Positions 1-7,925 of a stretch of 17,391 nucleotides of DNA are shown one piece after another. The stretch is from positions 1 through 17,391 of the forward strand of contig CAUGVQ010000037.1 in the NCBI GenBank assembly GCA_959602875.1, in the 5' to 3' direction. A program made the translations under genes and the position numbers. Source of the DNA: an uncultured Collinsella sp. (lineage in GTDB: Bacteria; Actinomycetota; Coriobacteriia; Coriobacteriales; Coriobacteriaceae). How positions within the stretch are numbered: position 1 is the first letter of the stretch; every line of letters starts with the position of its first letter. Below the pieces are notes generated by a model that ran no database searches, had not been told where the DNA came from, and saw only the letters and a program-made list of their open reading frames with translations.

Positions 1-416
1 AGGCTCTGCGAGAGACCCTGCTGGTAGGCGCGCTCCTCCTCATAGAGGCGGCCGAGCGTAGGGGCGTCGACGTTCTCGGCAAAGACGGAGAACTTGCCGC
101 CACGGAGCTGCGGGTCGATCATGAAGCGAACGAGCGGCTCGCCCACAAAGACGTACTTGCGCTTCTCGGCGTGGGCCTTAACGAACTCGGCGACCTCGCG
201 CGTGAGCTGCGGATAGTAAGGGGCCATGAGGGGGTCATCGTCGTTGGCGATGAGGATGGTGTAGAGCGCCGGCGCGGTGTTGACGCCGTTGATGACGAGG
301 GTCTGGTCCTCCATCTCGCGCACCGCCTGCTTGGCGAGCTTCTTGAAGGAGAACGGCGCCCGGCTGGCTCCAAAGATGCCCGCCACGTGGTCCTCGAAGA
401 TGTTCAGGAAGTTCAC
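1..416 (-). CDS. fhaA: FhaA-type protein, N-terminal DUF3662 domain (partial, runs off left edge)
   Basis: The first 138 codons of a gene whose 3' end lies outside the window. The reading frame from GTG 416-414 gives a protein beginning V(M)NFLNIFEDHVAG, followed by a pattern typical of the FhaA N-terminal domain (DUF3662): 'REMEDQTLV', 'VNTAPALYTILIANDDDP', 'LTREVAEFVKAHAEKRKYVFVGE' and 'RFMIDPQLRGGKFSVFAE'. In the family this domain precedes a C-terminal FHA domain that binds phosphothreonine on Ser/Thr-kinase substrates; here the FHA part would lie beyond position 1. The GTG start overlaps the kinase TGA stop (GTGA, 416-413), and an in-frame TGA three codons upstream rules out an earlier start. 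GGAGG lies about 10 nt upstream. The overlap implies translational coupling with the kinase, so the FHA protein is likely a partner or substrate of that kinase. Confidence 0.8.
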   Translation of the reverse strand, partial: MNFLNIFEDHVAGIFGASRAPFSFKKLAKQAVREMEDQTLVINGVNTAPALYTILIANDDDPLMAPYYPQLTREVAEFVKAHAEKRKYVFVGEPLVRFMIDPQLRGGKFSVFAENVDAPTLGRLYEEERAYQQGLSQS

Positions 417-2329
417 GGACGATCACCCTCCGCCGATTCTTTTCGATAACCCAAGAGATACATACAGATGAACAAGATTATAGAGGATAGAGCCCCTACA
501 GCTAAAGCGACGGCAAGGGGCAGGGTCTGCGAGCTGGCATTTTCCACAGGGTTTGCAAGGCAGAGCTGCAAAACCACCATAAAACCCGCGCATGCATAGG
601 CGCCTGCGAGCACGCCTTTGCCCCCGCCTTCTTGGTAGCGATTCCAAAAGATGCCGCAGAGCGCAGAGACGGCAGCGGCCGTTGCCGCGGCAAGCGCGAT
701 GCCCGCAATGACGTGGAAATCGGCAAAGGCGGCAAGCGCCTCGCCTGCTCCGAGTACGCCTCCCGTTGCGATGGCAGCGGTAAAGAGGGCAGAAACGATA
801 GCGCCTATCGCCGTGGTAGACGCGGCGCACACCGGGTCAGAGAGGTAGCCGGCAATAACGGCGATCGACCCCGCCAAAAGGCAGGGGTTGCCCGTGAGGG
901 CGCCCGTGGCAATAAGGGCAACGAAGGCGGCAGATGCCCCGGCGCTCGCCCTGCCCCAGACATACCACCAGCTAACGGTGAGCGCAATAAGGACCACGGC
1001 GACGGGCAGGAGAGGAAACGCCTCGGTCTGCTGGGCAATGGCGACAATAAAGCCGGTGGCGATGAGCGCACTGCCGAGCTGCGGCGCTACGAAGGCGGCC
1101 CCGCCCGTGGCAAACGCGACGACAAGGCCCGCCAGCGGATTGGCAAACCCGAGCATGGCAAGCACCTGCACCGAGGCGATGGCGACGGAGAAGCCCGCTA
1201 TGCCGCCCGCGACAAGGGCGCGGGCCCGCGGCGTGCGGCTGCCGAGCCAGCCCTTCTCGGGGTCGAGGGGAATCTCGGGGCGTGCCTCGCCCTCGGCCAG
1301 CGCGTCGGCGGCCTCCTCCTCGTCTGAGGTAAGCTCGGCGATGATGTGCGCGAGGCTGCGCTTGCCGGCTCGTGCGTTGCCAAGGCCCGCAAGGAAGCGC
1401 TCGCCAAACTCCTCCACGCTTGCCGGACGATCCTCTGGGGCGGAGGAGAGCGCTGCGAGTAGGGCGTCGGCAGCGAGCTCGGGGAGGTCGGGCAGGTATT
1501 CGATGGGGTCGGTCGCCCCTTCGCGGATGAGCTCGATGGAGGAGGCGGGCGTCTCTGCGCGGAAGGGGGCCTCGGCGCAGAGGGCCTCGTACAGCACCGC
1601 GGCGAGCGCAAAGAGGTCCGCCCGCTCGTCGACGGCGGCGCCGATGAGCTGCTCGGGAGGCATGTAGCCGATGGTGCCGCCGCGCGCGTCGCCAAAGCCC
1701 GCCGCGCGGGACAGCGTTGCCATGCCAAAGTCGGCGAGCTTGACGTTGCCGCTGCGGTCGATGAGCACGTTTGCGGGCTTGACGTCGAGGTGCAACACAC
1801 CGTTCTCGTTCGCATGTGCAAGCGCTTGGATGAGCGCGTCTGCCACGGCGGCCGCCTCGTCGTAGGTGAGCGAATGCCCGTCGACCCCCGCGAGGAACTC
1901 CTCGAGGGACATGCCGTCGACGTACTCCATGACGAGGTAGGCATAGCCCTGGTCGTAGGTGAAGTCGATGACCGAGACAATGTGCGCGTCGCTCAGCATG
2001 CTGGCGGTGCGCGCCTCGGCGAGTGCGGTGGCGTGCGTCTCGGCGGGGGCGCCGTCTGCGGCGGCGTCGGTGCCGGCGAGTGGCATGCGTTTGATGGCAA
2101 CGCGGCGCTGCAGGCGCGTGTCGAGGCAGATCTCGACCGTGCCAAAGGTGCCGCCGCCGCGCGTTTCGAGCGGGCGGTAGCGCTTGAGGAGTGCCGTCGC
2201 GGCGGCGCCGGCCTCGGGCGCTTGCGGGGCGGGGCTGGCAGCGTCTTGGGCGCGCGACCCTCGCCTGCCTAGTACGGGCGGCTCGGGCGGCCGGGTATGT
2301 GGCACGTTATGTGGCGAAAAGAGCGGCAT
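413..2329 (-). CDS. Membrane serine/threonine protein kinase with polytopic C-terminus
   Basis: A 638-aa Hanks-type (PknB-like) kinase. Visible motifs are the glycine loop GGGTFGTV (58-65), VAIK lysine K80, catalytic HLDVKPAN with D182, K184 and N187, DFG at 200-202, and PPE (224-226) in place of APE. The usual HRD arginine is Leu181, so it is not an RD kinase and may not need activation-loop phosphorylation. Residues 1-48 are a Pro/Ala/Arg-rich leader. About 320-365 is an acidic juxtamembrane linker. Residues 370-627 are very hydrophobic and look like eight to ten membrane helices with Ala/Gly/Val-rich segments, unlike the single helix plus PASTA domains of canonical PknB. The ATG at 2329 is preceded by AGGAA; an internal GTG codon (residue 9) is a possible alternative. 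It overlaps the downstream FhaA gene by four bases. The role is signalling, with substrate unknown. Confidence 0.9.
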   Translation of the reverse strand: MPLFSPHNVPHTRPPEPPVLGRRGSRAQDAASPAPQAPEAGAAATALLKRYRPLETRGGGTFGTVEICLDTRLQRRVAIKRMPLAGTDAAADGAPAETHATALAEARTASMLSDAHIVSVIDFTYDQGYAYLVMEYVDGMSLEEFLAGVDGHSLTYDEAAAVADALIQALAHANENGVLHLDVKPANVLIDRSGNVKLADFGMATLSRAAGFGDARGGTIGYMPPEQLIGAAVDERADLFALAAVLYEALCAEAPFRAETPASSIELIREGATDPIEYLPDLPELAADALLAALSSAPEDRPASVEEFGERFLAGLGNARAGKRSLAHIIAELTSDEEEAADALAEGEARPEIPLDPEKGWLGSRTPRARALVAGGIAGFSVAIASVQVLAMLGFANPLAGLVVAFATGGAAFVAPQLGSALIATGFIVAIAQQTEAFPLLPVAVVLIALTVSWWYVWGRASAGASAAFVALIATGALTGNPCLLAGSIAVIAGYLSDPVCAASTTAIGAIVSALFTAAIATGGVLGAGEALAAFADFHVIAGIALAAATAAAVSALCGIFWNRYQEGGGKGVLAGAYACAGFMVVLQLCLANPVENASSQTLPLAVALAVGALSSIILFICMYLLGYRKESAEGDRP

Positions 2330-2377
2330 GGCGGTTCCTGGTGCGTTTGGGGTGCGTATGGGCCATGGTTTTCTGTC

Positions 2378-2386
2378 ATGATACCA
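2378..2386 (-). promoter_or_regulatory. Extended -10 promoter for the kinase-fhaA operon
   Basis: On the minus strand this reads TGGTATCAT, an extended -10 (TGn plus a 5/6 match to TATAAT), placed about 50 nt upstream of the kinase ATG. The -35 region is poor, which is common with extended -10 promoters. Position and motif are read directly; promoter activity is inferred. Confidence 0.4.
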
Positions 2387-2479
2387 CGCTGCGCTATCTT
2401 GCCCGGCGCGCTGTCCGTGCGGGCGGGTATGATGAAGGGACCATTTCCCGCATGGCGGGTCCGAGTGAGGGGATGAGTT

Positions 2480-2674
2480 ATGGATGCAGCCGAACGCCTC
2501 GGCGCCTACGATGCCTTTGCCGCGGAAGTCCGCGCAGAGCTTGCCGACGTCTCCGCGCGTATGGAGGCGCTTCGGTCTGAGAACAAGGTAAAGACCGCAA
2601 CGTATCGGCAGCTGTTTGCCACGCGCATCACCCTAAAGGACATCGACCGAAGGCTCGACGCCCGGGGCCTGTAG
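2480..2674 (+). CDS. Small helical protein of unknown function, upstream of dnaX
   Basis: A 64-aa ORF with ATG at 2480, preceded by a purine-rich GAGGGGATGAG stretch that can serve as ribosome binding site. The product has no signal peptide or membrane segment. It is charged and probably almost entirely alpha-helical (alanine-, glutamate- and arginine-rich, roughly residues 8-36), then a basic stretch (KVKTATYRQ) and a final helix ending LDARGL. I do not recognise the family. It lies 51 nt before dnaX in the same direction and probably begins the dnaX-ybaB-recR transcript. A possible -10 (TATGAT, 2428-2433) lies upstream but has no convincing -35. It could be a small accessory or DNA-associated protein; function is not inferred beyond this. 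Confidence 0.6.
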   Translation: MDAAERLGAYDAFAAEVRAELADVSARMEALRSENKVKTATYRQLFATRITLKDIDRRLDARGL

Positions 2675-2725
2675 CCTCGCGCGCCTGCGCTTGCGTGATC
2701 ATCTTGACGCTGAAGGAGACCGTTT

Positions 2726-5356
2726 ATGGAGTCGCTTTATAGGAAATACCGCCCGCTCACCTTTGAGAGCGTCGTCGGCCAGCAGCATATCGTCTCCACC
2801 CTCGAGCATGCGGTGACCGAGGGCCGCCTCTCCCACGCCTACCTGTTCTGCGGCCCGCGCGGCACAGGTAAGACCACGATGGCGCGCATTCTCGCCAAGG
2901 CGCTGCTTTGCCAGAAGGCCGCTGCCGCGCGCGAGCAGGGGGCGAGCGGCTGCATGCCCGATGGGACCTGCCCGGAGTGCGAGCAGATTGCCGAGGGAAC
3001 GCACCCAGACGTTTACGAGCTCGACGCGGCAAGCCGCACCGGCGTCGATAACGTCCGCGAGGAGATTATCGGCTCGGTCAACTTCGCACCGGTGCGCGGC
3101 GCTTACAAGGTCTACATCATCGACGAGGTCCACATGCTCACCGTGGCCGCCTTCAATGCGCTGTTGAAGACGCTTGAGGAGCCGCCCTCGCACGTGGTGT
3201 TTGTCATGTGCACGACCGACCCGCAGAAGATCCCCGAGACGATTCTCTCGCGCTGCCAGCGCTTCGATTTCCACCGTATCTCCAACGAGGACATTGTGGG
3301 CCGGCTCACCTACATCTGCGAGCAGGAGGGGTTTGCCTACGACGCCGAGGCGCTTGAGGTGGTCGCCAAACACGCCCGCGGCGGCATGCGCGACGCTTTG
3401 TCGACGCTCGAGCAGCTGTCGGTCTTTGGTAACGGCTCGGTGACCATCGACGATGCTCGCTCGCTTTTAGGCGAGGTGGCGGGGTCGGTGCTCGCTGAGT
3501 TTGCCCGCGCCATCGCTGCCCGCGATGTGGCGGCGCTTTTTGCCCTCGTGCGCGAGCAGGTAGATGAGGGCGGCGACCTCATGGAGCTCACGCGCGATCT
3601 GATCGCGCATCTGCGCGACGTATATATGGTGCGTGTTGCCGGGGCGCGCCGCGAGGTGGTAGACGCAACGCCCGAGGAGATCACGGCGCTATCAGACGAG
3701 GCGGCGCTCTTTGAGGGGCCGGACCGTTTGGCGCGCACCCTGACCGTGCTTGATGACGCGGCGCTCGAGATGCGCTCCGCCGCCGATACGCGCCTCGTGC
3801 TCGAGATTGCGCTCACGCGCCTTGCGCGACCGGAGTCCGACCTCACGCTCGAGGCTCTTGCCGACCGTCTTGACCGCATTGAGGCGCAGCTTGCCGCCGG
3901 CGTCCCGTCGGCGCCACTCGACGCCGGTGCCGCGGCAGCGATGATGGGGCGCGCGCAGACAAAGATCCAGCCAGAGGCGCGGGAAAACGTTCAGGTAAAG
4001 CCCCCGGCGATGCCTCAGACTAAGCCGCAGACGATGCCTCAGGCAAAGCCTCCTGTGGCGGCTCCGGTGAAGCCCGCCGTTGCCGCTTCGGCAAAACCCG
4101 CGGCGGCGTCGGCAAAACCTGTTGTCACCGCTCCCGCTCAGCCCGCTCCCGTTGCCCCGGCCGCTTCATCGTCCGTCGCGCCCGCGCCGTCGGACGCGCC
4201 GGCTGCTGCCCCGGCGGCCCCCGTTGCTCCGGCACCTTCCGTCGCCGCCGCTCCCGCGCCGTCGGCGCCCTCAGCGCCCACGTCCGCGGTAGCTGCTGAG
4301 CCCGCATCGTCTGCTCCCGCCGCAGCGGCGAACGCTGGCGAGCTCCAGCGTCGGTGGGCCGAGGTGGTGCGCCGCGTTACGGCCGCCCAGCCCTCGCGCG
4401 GAGCGCTCCTGCAGAGCTCGCGCGCTAAAAGCGACGATGGGGACGTGCTCACAGTGGCCTTCCCGGCAGGCTCCGGCTTTGCTATCAAGATGCTCGGCCG
4501 GGCTGACTCCGAGGCGGCTGTCCATCCTGTCGTGGCATCGGTATTTGGCCCGCGCAAGGTCGTATACGTGATGGGCGACGCCCCGAGCGCGACAGCCCCG
4601 GCCGCCTCTCCTGCGCCCGCCGCTTCCGCCAAACCGGCCGCTCCGGCGCCCGAGCCCGCTGCTTCCGCACCCGTTGCCGCCGCCCCCGCGCCTGCACCCG
4701 TTGCCGCTCCCGAACCGACGTCCCAGGCGCCTAGCTCTCCGGCTCCCACGCCCGAGGCGCCTGTCGTTTCCCCAACGTCTGCGCCGGAGGCGGCGTCGAC
4801 GCCCTCGCCCGAGGCGCCTGCTCCCTCTTCAACTTCCGCGGCTCAGCCCTCGCCTAAGGTCGCGCCGGCCCCACGGACGACGTCTCCCGGCTTCGTGCCG
4901 TTTGCCGGCAGCGACGCCCCTGCTCCCGCACCCGCGGCGGACCAGACGAGTGGCCCCACGATCGTCCCGGAGCCCACGGTTGACGAGGACCGGCGGGCAT
5001 GGGAGGACGAGGCCGTTCCCTACGACGACGCGTTTATCGCTGGGTTTGAAGAGGACGAGGACCTTCCTCCCTTTGACATGCCTGCTCCCGAACCCGCGGC
5101 GCCAGCTCCCTCGGCGCCTTCCGCAGCGCCAGAGTCGTCGACGCCGGCTGCCGCTCCGGCTGCCCCCGCTGCTGTCCCGGCTGCCCCCTCGACTCAGGCT
5201 CCTTCCGCGCCGGCTGTGTCCGCGCAGCCCGACTTTGACGCACAGGCGGTCTTCAACCACGCCGCCCCTGCGGCGGAGATTCCCGAGACCTCCGAGGACG
5301 CCATGAAGCTTTTGGGCGACGTCTTTGGTACAGGGGTCGTTATTCATCAAGAGTAG
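2726..5356 (+). CDS. dnaX: DNA polymerase III subunit gamma/tau
   Basis: An 876-aa clamp-loader ATPase. The N-terminus (ESLYRKYRP, VVGQQHI) is diagnostic. Walker A is GPRGTGKTT (43-51), a four-cysteine zinc module is formed by C62, C76, C82 and C85, Walker B is IIDEVH (131-136), and sensor/arginine-finger SRC is at 175-177. Domains I-III fill roughly residues 1-380. After that come two long Pro/Ala-rich linkers (about 395-535 and 618-750) around a folded block at about 537-617 (from ELQRRWAEVV to VVYVMGD) resembling the tau C-terminal domain of other Gram-positives. An acidic aromatic segment follows at about 753-786, and the C-terminal tail is EDAMKLLGDVFG. The ATG has GAAGGAG at 2712-2718. 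It loads the beta clamp and couples polymerase to helicase at the replication fork. No A-AAA-AAG type slippery heptamer was seen, so a programmed-frameshift short gamma form is not supported. Confidence 0.97.
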   Translation: MESLYRKYRPLTFESVVGQQHIVSTLEHAVTEGRLSHAYLFCGPRGTGKTTMARILAKALLCQKAAAAREQGASGCMPDGTCPECEQIAEGTHPDVYELDAASRTGVDNVREEIIGSVNFAPVRGAYKVYIIDEVHMLTVAAFNALLKTLEEPPSHVVFVMCTTDPQKIPETILSRCQRFDFHRISNEDIVGRLTYICEQEGFAYDAEALEVVAKHARGGMRDALSTLEQLSVFGNGSVTIDDARSLLGEVAGSVLAEFARAIAARDVAALFALVREQVDEGGDLMELTRDLIAHLRDVYMVRVAGARREVVDATPEEITALSDEAALFEGPDRLARTLTVLDDAALEMRSAADTRLVLEIALTRLARPESDLTLEALADRLDRIEAQLAAGVPSAPLDAGAAAAMMGRAQTKIQPEARENVQVKPPAMPQTKPQTMPQAKPPVAAPVKPAVAASAKPAAASAKPVVTAPAQPAPVAPAASSSVAPAPSDAPAAAPAAPVAPAPSVAAAPAPSAPSAPTSAVAAEPASSAPAAAANAGELQRRWAEVVRRVTAAQPSRGALLQSSRAKSDDGDVLTVAFPAGSGFAIKMLGRADSEAAVHPVVASVFGPRKVVYVMGDAPSATAPAASPAPAASAKPAAPAPEPAASAPVAAAPAPAPVAAPEPTSQAPSSPAPTPEAPVVSPTSAPEAASTPSPEAPAPSSTSAAQPSPKVAPAPRTTSPGFVPFAGSDAPAPAPAADQTSGPTIVPEPTVDEDRRAWEDEAVPYDDAFIAGFEEDEDLPPFDMPAPEPAAPAPSAPSAAPESSTPAAAPAAPAAVPAAPSTQAPSAPAVSAQPDFDAQAVFNHAAPAAEIPETSEDAMKLLGDVFGTGVVIHQE

Positions 5357-5368
5357 AGATGCCGGGGC

Positions 5369-5388
5369 GCGCTGCCGGAGGGCGGCGC
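5369..5388 (+). other. GC-rich hairpin in the dnaX-ybaB gap
   Basis: GCGCTGCC (5369-5376) pairs with GGCGGCGC (5381-5388) around a GGAG loop, giving an 8-bp stem with one G-U pair. There is no T-tract, so this is not a classical terminator. It may modulate mRNA processing between dnaX and ybaB. The role is inferred only. Confidence 0.45.
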
Positions 5389-5457
5389 TTCGTGGTACGA
5401 TGCACCAGCACAACAGCTAAAACGCCGCCCTACGCGGCCCTATACGAGGAGATTCGC

Positions 5458-5778
5458 ATGCCCAATATGAACATGCAGCAGATGATGAAGCAGGCTCGCA
5501 AGATGCAGGAGCAGCTGGCTGCCGCGCAAGAGAACCTCTCCCAGGTCACGGTCGACGCTTCCGCAGGCGGCGGGATGGTCAAGGTGACCATGAACGGCGA
5601 GATGCAGCTCACCTCCATCAAGATCGATCCCGAGGCGCTCGACCCCGCCGACGTGGAGATGTTCGAGGACATGATCGTGGCCGCGGTAAACGAGGCCAGC
5701 CGCGGCGTTGCCGAGACCGCCAACCGCCAGATGAGCGCCATCACCGGCGGTCTCAACATCCCCGGCATGCCGTTCTAG
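5458..5778 (+). CDS. ybaB: YbaB/EbfC family nucleoid-associated DNA-binding protein
   Basis: A 106-aa protein starting MPNMNMQQMMKQARKMQ, with the family's N-terminal Met/Gln-rich amphipathic helix (about 5-30), the central beta section (GGGMVKVTMNGEMQLTSIKIDPE, about 37-58) and a second long helix (VEMFEDMIVAAVNEA). This is the standard YbaB/EbfC fold, a small dimeric protein that binds DNA and coats the nucleoid. The frame stays open upstream to 5359, but GAGGAG at 5446-5451 with a 6-nt gap, and the conserved N-terminus, fix the start at ATG 5458. The dnaX-ybaB-recR order is conserved across many bacteria and supports the call. It is likely cotranscribed with dnaX and recR. Confidence 0.95.
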   Translation: MPNMNMQQMMKQARKMQEQLAAAQENLSQVTVDASAGGGMVKVTMNGEMQLTSIKIDPEALDPADVEMFEDMIVAAVNEASRGVAETANRQMSAITGGLNIPGMPF

Positions 5779-5802
5779 TTGTATTGAAGCGGGGGAGTCG
5801 CC

Positions 5803-6399
5803 GTGGCCGCCAACCAGAGTCTGCAGAAGCTGCTTGATGAGCTTGGGCGCCTGCCGGGCATAGGCCCCAAGAGCGCGCAGCGCATCGCCTATCACCTCCT
5901 CGAGGCGGATGCCGAGGAAGCCCGTCGCCTTGCCGAGGCGATCCTCGAGGTTAAAGAGGAAGTGCACTTCTGCAGCCGTTGCTTCAATTACGCCACGGCA
6001 GACGAATGCCCCATCTGCCAGGACTCCACGCGTGACCGCACGCGTATCTGCGTGGTCGCCGAGCCGCGTGACGTGACCGCTATCGAGCGCACCGGTTCCT
6101 ACCGGGGGCTCTACCATGTGCTCGGGGGCGTCATCAGCCCTATGGACAAGATCGGCCCTGAGCAGCTGCACGTCCGCGAGCTCCTTGCGCGTCTTGCCGA
6201 GGAGGAGACGGAGGAGGTCATCCTCGCCACGAATCCCAACGTAGAGGGCGAGGCCACGGCAAGCTACCTGGCGCTCACCATCAAGCCGCTCGGCATCGCG
6301 GTGAGCCGTCTTGCGAGCGGCCTCCCCGTGGGGGGCGACCTGGAATACGCCGATGAGCTCACGCTCGGCCGCGCCATCGAGGCACGCCGCACGCTGTAG
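5803..6399 (+). CDS. recR: Recombination mediator protein RecR
   Basis: A 198-aa protein of normal length for RecR. It shows an N-terminal helix-hairpin-helix (LGRLPGIGPKSAQRIAYHLL, about 14-33), a zinc finger with C57, C60, C69 and C72 in CSRC...CPIC, and a Toprim domain from about 81 (ICVVAEPRD) with the conserved YHVLGGVISPMDKIGP block (104-119) and ATNPNVEGEATA (142-153). The C-terminal LASGLPVGGDLEYADE is typical. It acts with RecO (and RecF) to load RecA on SSB-coated gapped DNA. The start is GTG 5803 with GGGGGAG about 6 nt upstream, 24 nt after ybaB, consistent with one operon. Confidence 0.97.
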   Translation: MAANQSLQKLLDELGRLPGIGPKSAQRIAYHLLEADAEEARRLAEAILEVKEEVHFCSRCFNYATADECPICQDSTRDRTRICVVAEPRDVTAIERTGSYRGLYHVLGGVISPMDKIGPEQLHVRELLARLAEEETEEVILATNPNVEGEATASYLALTIKPLGIAVSRLASGLPVGGDLEYADELTLGRAIEARRTL

Positions 6400-6408
6400 C
6401 CAAGGCTG

Positions 6409-6448
6409 CTTGCGCGTGGGTGTCGCGCGGCCAACGTATGCGCGCAAG
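6409..6448 (+). other. Inverted repeat after recR
   Basis: CTTGCGCG (6409-6416) and CGCGCAAG (6441-6448) are perfect 8-bp arms with a 24-nt loop, nine bases after the recR stop. There is no T-run, so it is at best a weak or factor-dependent terminator for the dnaX operon. Confidence 0.35.
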
Positions 6449-6495
6449 TGCGCGCCCGATATACCCGACAGGGACCGTTCGCTAGCTTGAATCCG

Positions 6496-6504
6496 CCGTT
6501 CACC
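6496..6504 (+). promoter_or_regulatory. CCGTTCACC motif, copy 1 (upstream of lacI)
   Basis: The 9-mer CCGTTCACC occurs here and at 7915-7923 and 14004-14012. All three copies are on the same strand and in the upstream region of a sugar gene or its regulator. In this copy it lies 46 nt upstream (start to start) of the TATAAA at 6542. It is a candidate regulator-binding site; the binding protein is unknown. Confidence 0.35.
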
Positions 6505-6540
6505 GATGCAAGAATCGCGTGCGGCGCGTTCGGAACGATG

Positions 6541-6578
6541 GTATAAACAGATAAGTAAACAGTATTGCAATTTGTTTA
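6541..6578 (+). promoter_or_regulatory. lacI promoter/operator region with TAAAC repeats
   Basis: An extended -10 (TGGTATAAA, 6539-6547) sits about 45 nt before the lacI ATG. Immediately overlapping it are TAAAC at 6544-6548 and 6556-6560 (12-bp spacing), and the second copy forms an inverted pair TAAACA (6556-6561) / TGTTTA (6573-6578) centred on ATTGCAAT (6564-6571). The AT-rich dyad stands out against the GC-rich surroundings and lies where a repressor would block its own promoter. Autoregulation by the LacI protein is inferred. Confidence 0.45.
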
Positions 6579-6592
6579 GTGCGAGGTGTCCC

Positions 6593-7603
6593 ATGCACAA
6601 GGTAAGCGTACGCGAGATTAGCCGTGCTACCGGCTTCTCGCCGGCAACGGTCTCTAACGCCCTCAATCACAAACGCAACGTGAGCGAGGAGACAGCCGAG
6701 AAGATTCGCGCCGCCGCCAAGGCTATGGGCTACCAGCACCCCTCCCAACTCGACGCCATCACGTTCGTGCTCGCCCGCAAGACCGGCGCCATCGTGGACG
6801 AGAGCACGTTTCACCCCTCGGTCATCGAGGGTGTGGAGCGCCAGGCTCGCCGCCACGGCATGGGCACCGCTTTTGTCTCGCTCGATTTCTCTGACCTCAA
6901 TGCCGTGCGCCCACAGGTGGCGGCGCTTGTGAGCGACCCTTCTGCCGCAATTGTGCTGCTCGGTACCGAGCTCGGCGAGGAGGACTACGAGCTTTTCCGC
7001 GATAGCGCGGCGCGCCTTGTGGTGCTCGACGGCTGGAGCGACCGGTTTGATTTTGATGCTGTCGTCATGGCCAACGAGGGTTCGGCGCTGCGCGCGGTCC
7101 GCTACCTCACTGAGCGCGGGCACAAAAAGATCGGCTATCTTTCCGGTGACTTCCGCATCCAGAACTTCCGCGCACGCGAGCGCGGCTTCTTCCGCGCGCT
7201 TGACGAGGCGGGTCTGGGTTTCGACCCCCTGTGGCGTATCGAGCTCGGCACCACGCTCGAGCGTGCGTACGAGGACATGAAGGCAAAACTCGCCAACATC
7301 CCGCAGGCCAACTTGCCGACGGCGTTTTTTGCCGACAACGACGTGCTCGCCGTGGGCGCCCTGCGTGCGCTTGCCGAGGCGGGGGTCCGTGTGCCCGAGG
7401 ATGTTTCGATCATCGGCTTCGATGACCTTTCCATCGGCGCGTTCTCCACGCCGCCGCTTAGCACCGTACATGTGCTTAAGCACGAAGTGGGCGAGATTGC
7501 GGTGCGTCGTCTGGTGGGCAATGTCAACAACCCCAAGAACTACACGTGCAAGACGCTCGTGAGCACCTACTTTGTGGAGCGCAAGAGCGTCTGCGAGCGC
7601 TAG
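6593..7603 (+). CDS. LacI/GalR-family transcriptional regulator
   Basis: A 336-aa regulator. The N-terminal LacI helix-turn-helix is clear: VSVREISRATGFSPATVSNALNH (4-26), then the hinge helix region SEETAEKIRAAAKAMGY (31-47). The remainder is a periplasmic-binding-protein-like effector domain, with the typical YLTERGHKKIGYLSGD, FFADNDVLAVGALRALAEAGVRVPEDVSIIGFDD and 'FSTPPLSTVH' blocks. The frame is open upstream to 6506, but the conserved HTH spacing and GAGGTG at 6583-6588 place the start at ATG 6593. It is followed in the same direction by the isomerase-transketolase-kinase genes and most likely senses their substrate or an intermediate. The effector cannot be named from sequence. Confidence 0.93.
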   Translation: MHKVSVREISRATGFSPATVSNALNHKRNVSEETAEKIRAAAKAMGYQHPSQLDAITFVLARKTGAIVDESTFHPSVIEGVERQARRHGMGTAFVSLDFSDLNAVRPQVAALVSDPSAAIVLLGTELGEEDYELFRDSAARLVVLDGWSDRFDFDAVVMANEGSALRAVRYLTERGHKKIGYLSGDFRIQNFRARERGFFRALDEAGLGFDPLWRIELGTTLERAYEDMKAKLANIPQANLPTAFFADNDVLAVGALRALAEAGVRVPEDVSIIGFDDLSIGAFSTPPLSTVHVLKHEVGEIAVRRLVGNVNNPKNYTCKTLVSTYFVERKSVCER

Positions 7604-7914
7604 GGCATTCCTTCCGCTCGAAAACATGCCGAAGTAAGTGGCTCTCGTCGATTCCGTTGTAGAGCTCTCTAGTAAACTAAAGTATACGCTGGCGTTTTAT
7701 GACCTAGCGTGGCTGCGCCGCGCAGACCGTAACGCAAGAGTCGCGCAGCCCACGTACTTCGTGCATTTTTGGCACATCGAAGCTGTGGGTGAGTTATCCC
7801 GCCGGTTCGAGTTCAGTCTGGGGAGCCAGGCTTTTAGCCGATACCGCGAGGGGTGTTGCCCCATCGGTCGCATGCCCCTCTTTGTAGACAACGCGTAGAC
7901 GAATATCGTCGTTG

Positions 7915-7923
7915 CCGTTCACC
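7915..7923 (+). promoter_or_regulatory. CCGTTCACC motif, copy 2 (upstream of isomerase operon)
   Basis: The second copy of the 9-mer. It begins exactly 41 nt before the -10-like CATAAT at 7956-7961. The third copy has the same 41-nt distance to TATATT at 14045. This spacing would suit an activator bound just upstream of a promoter with a weak -35. Confidence 0.4.
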
Positions 7924-7925
7924 TT

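Noticed and set aside
2675..2725. Possible SRP (4.5S/scRNA) gene upstream of dnaX, as in many Gram-positives
   Set aside because: The conserved SRP RNA core sequence is absent both here and at 2330-2480.
2726..5356. Programmed -1 frameshift in dnaX to make a short gamma form
   Set aside because: No A-AAA-AAG type heptamer was found; only short runs such as CTAAAAG and GGCAAAAC occur.
7803..7815. GGTTCGAGTTC resembling a tRNA T-arm
   Set aside because: No matching acceptor, D or anticodon arms could be laid out around it.
7638..7898. 86-aa open frame between lacI and the isomerase
   Set aside because: GTG start without a ribosome binding site, no recognisable family, and the region is dominated by inverted repeats.
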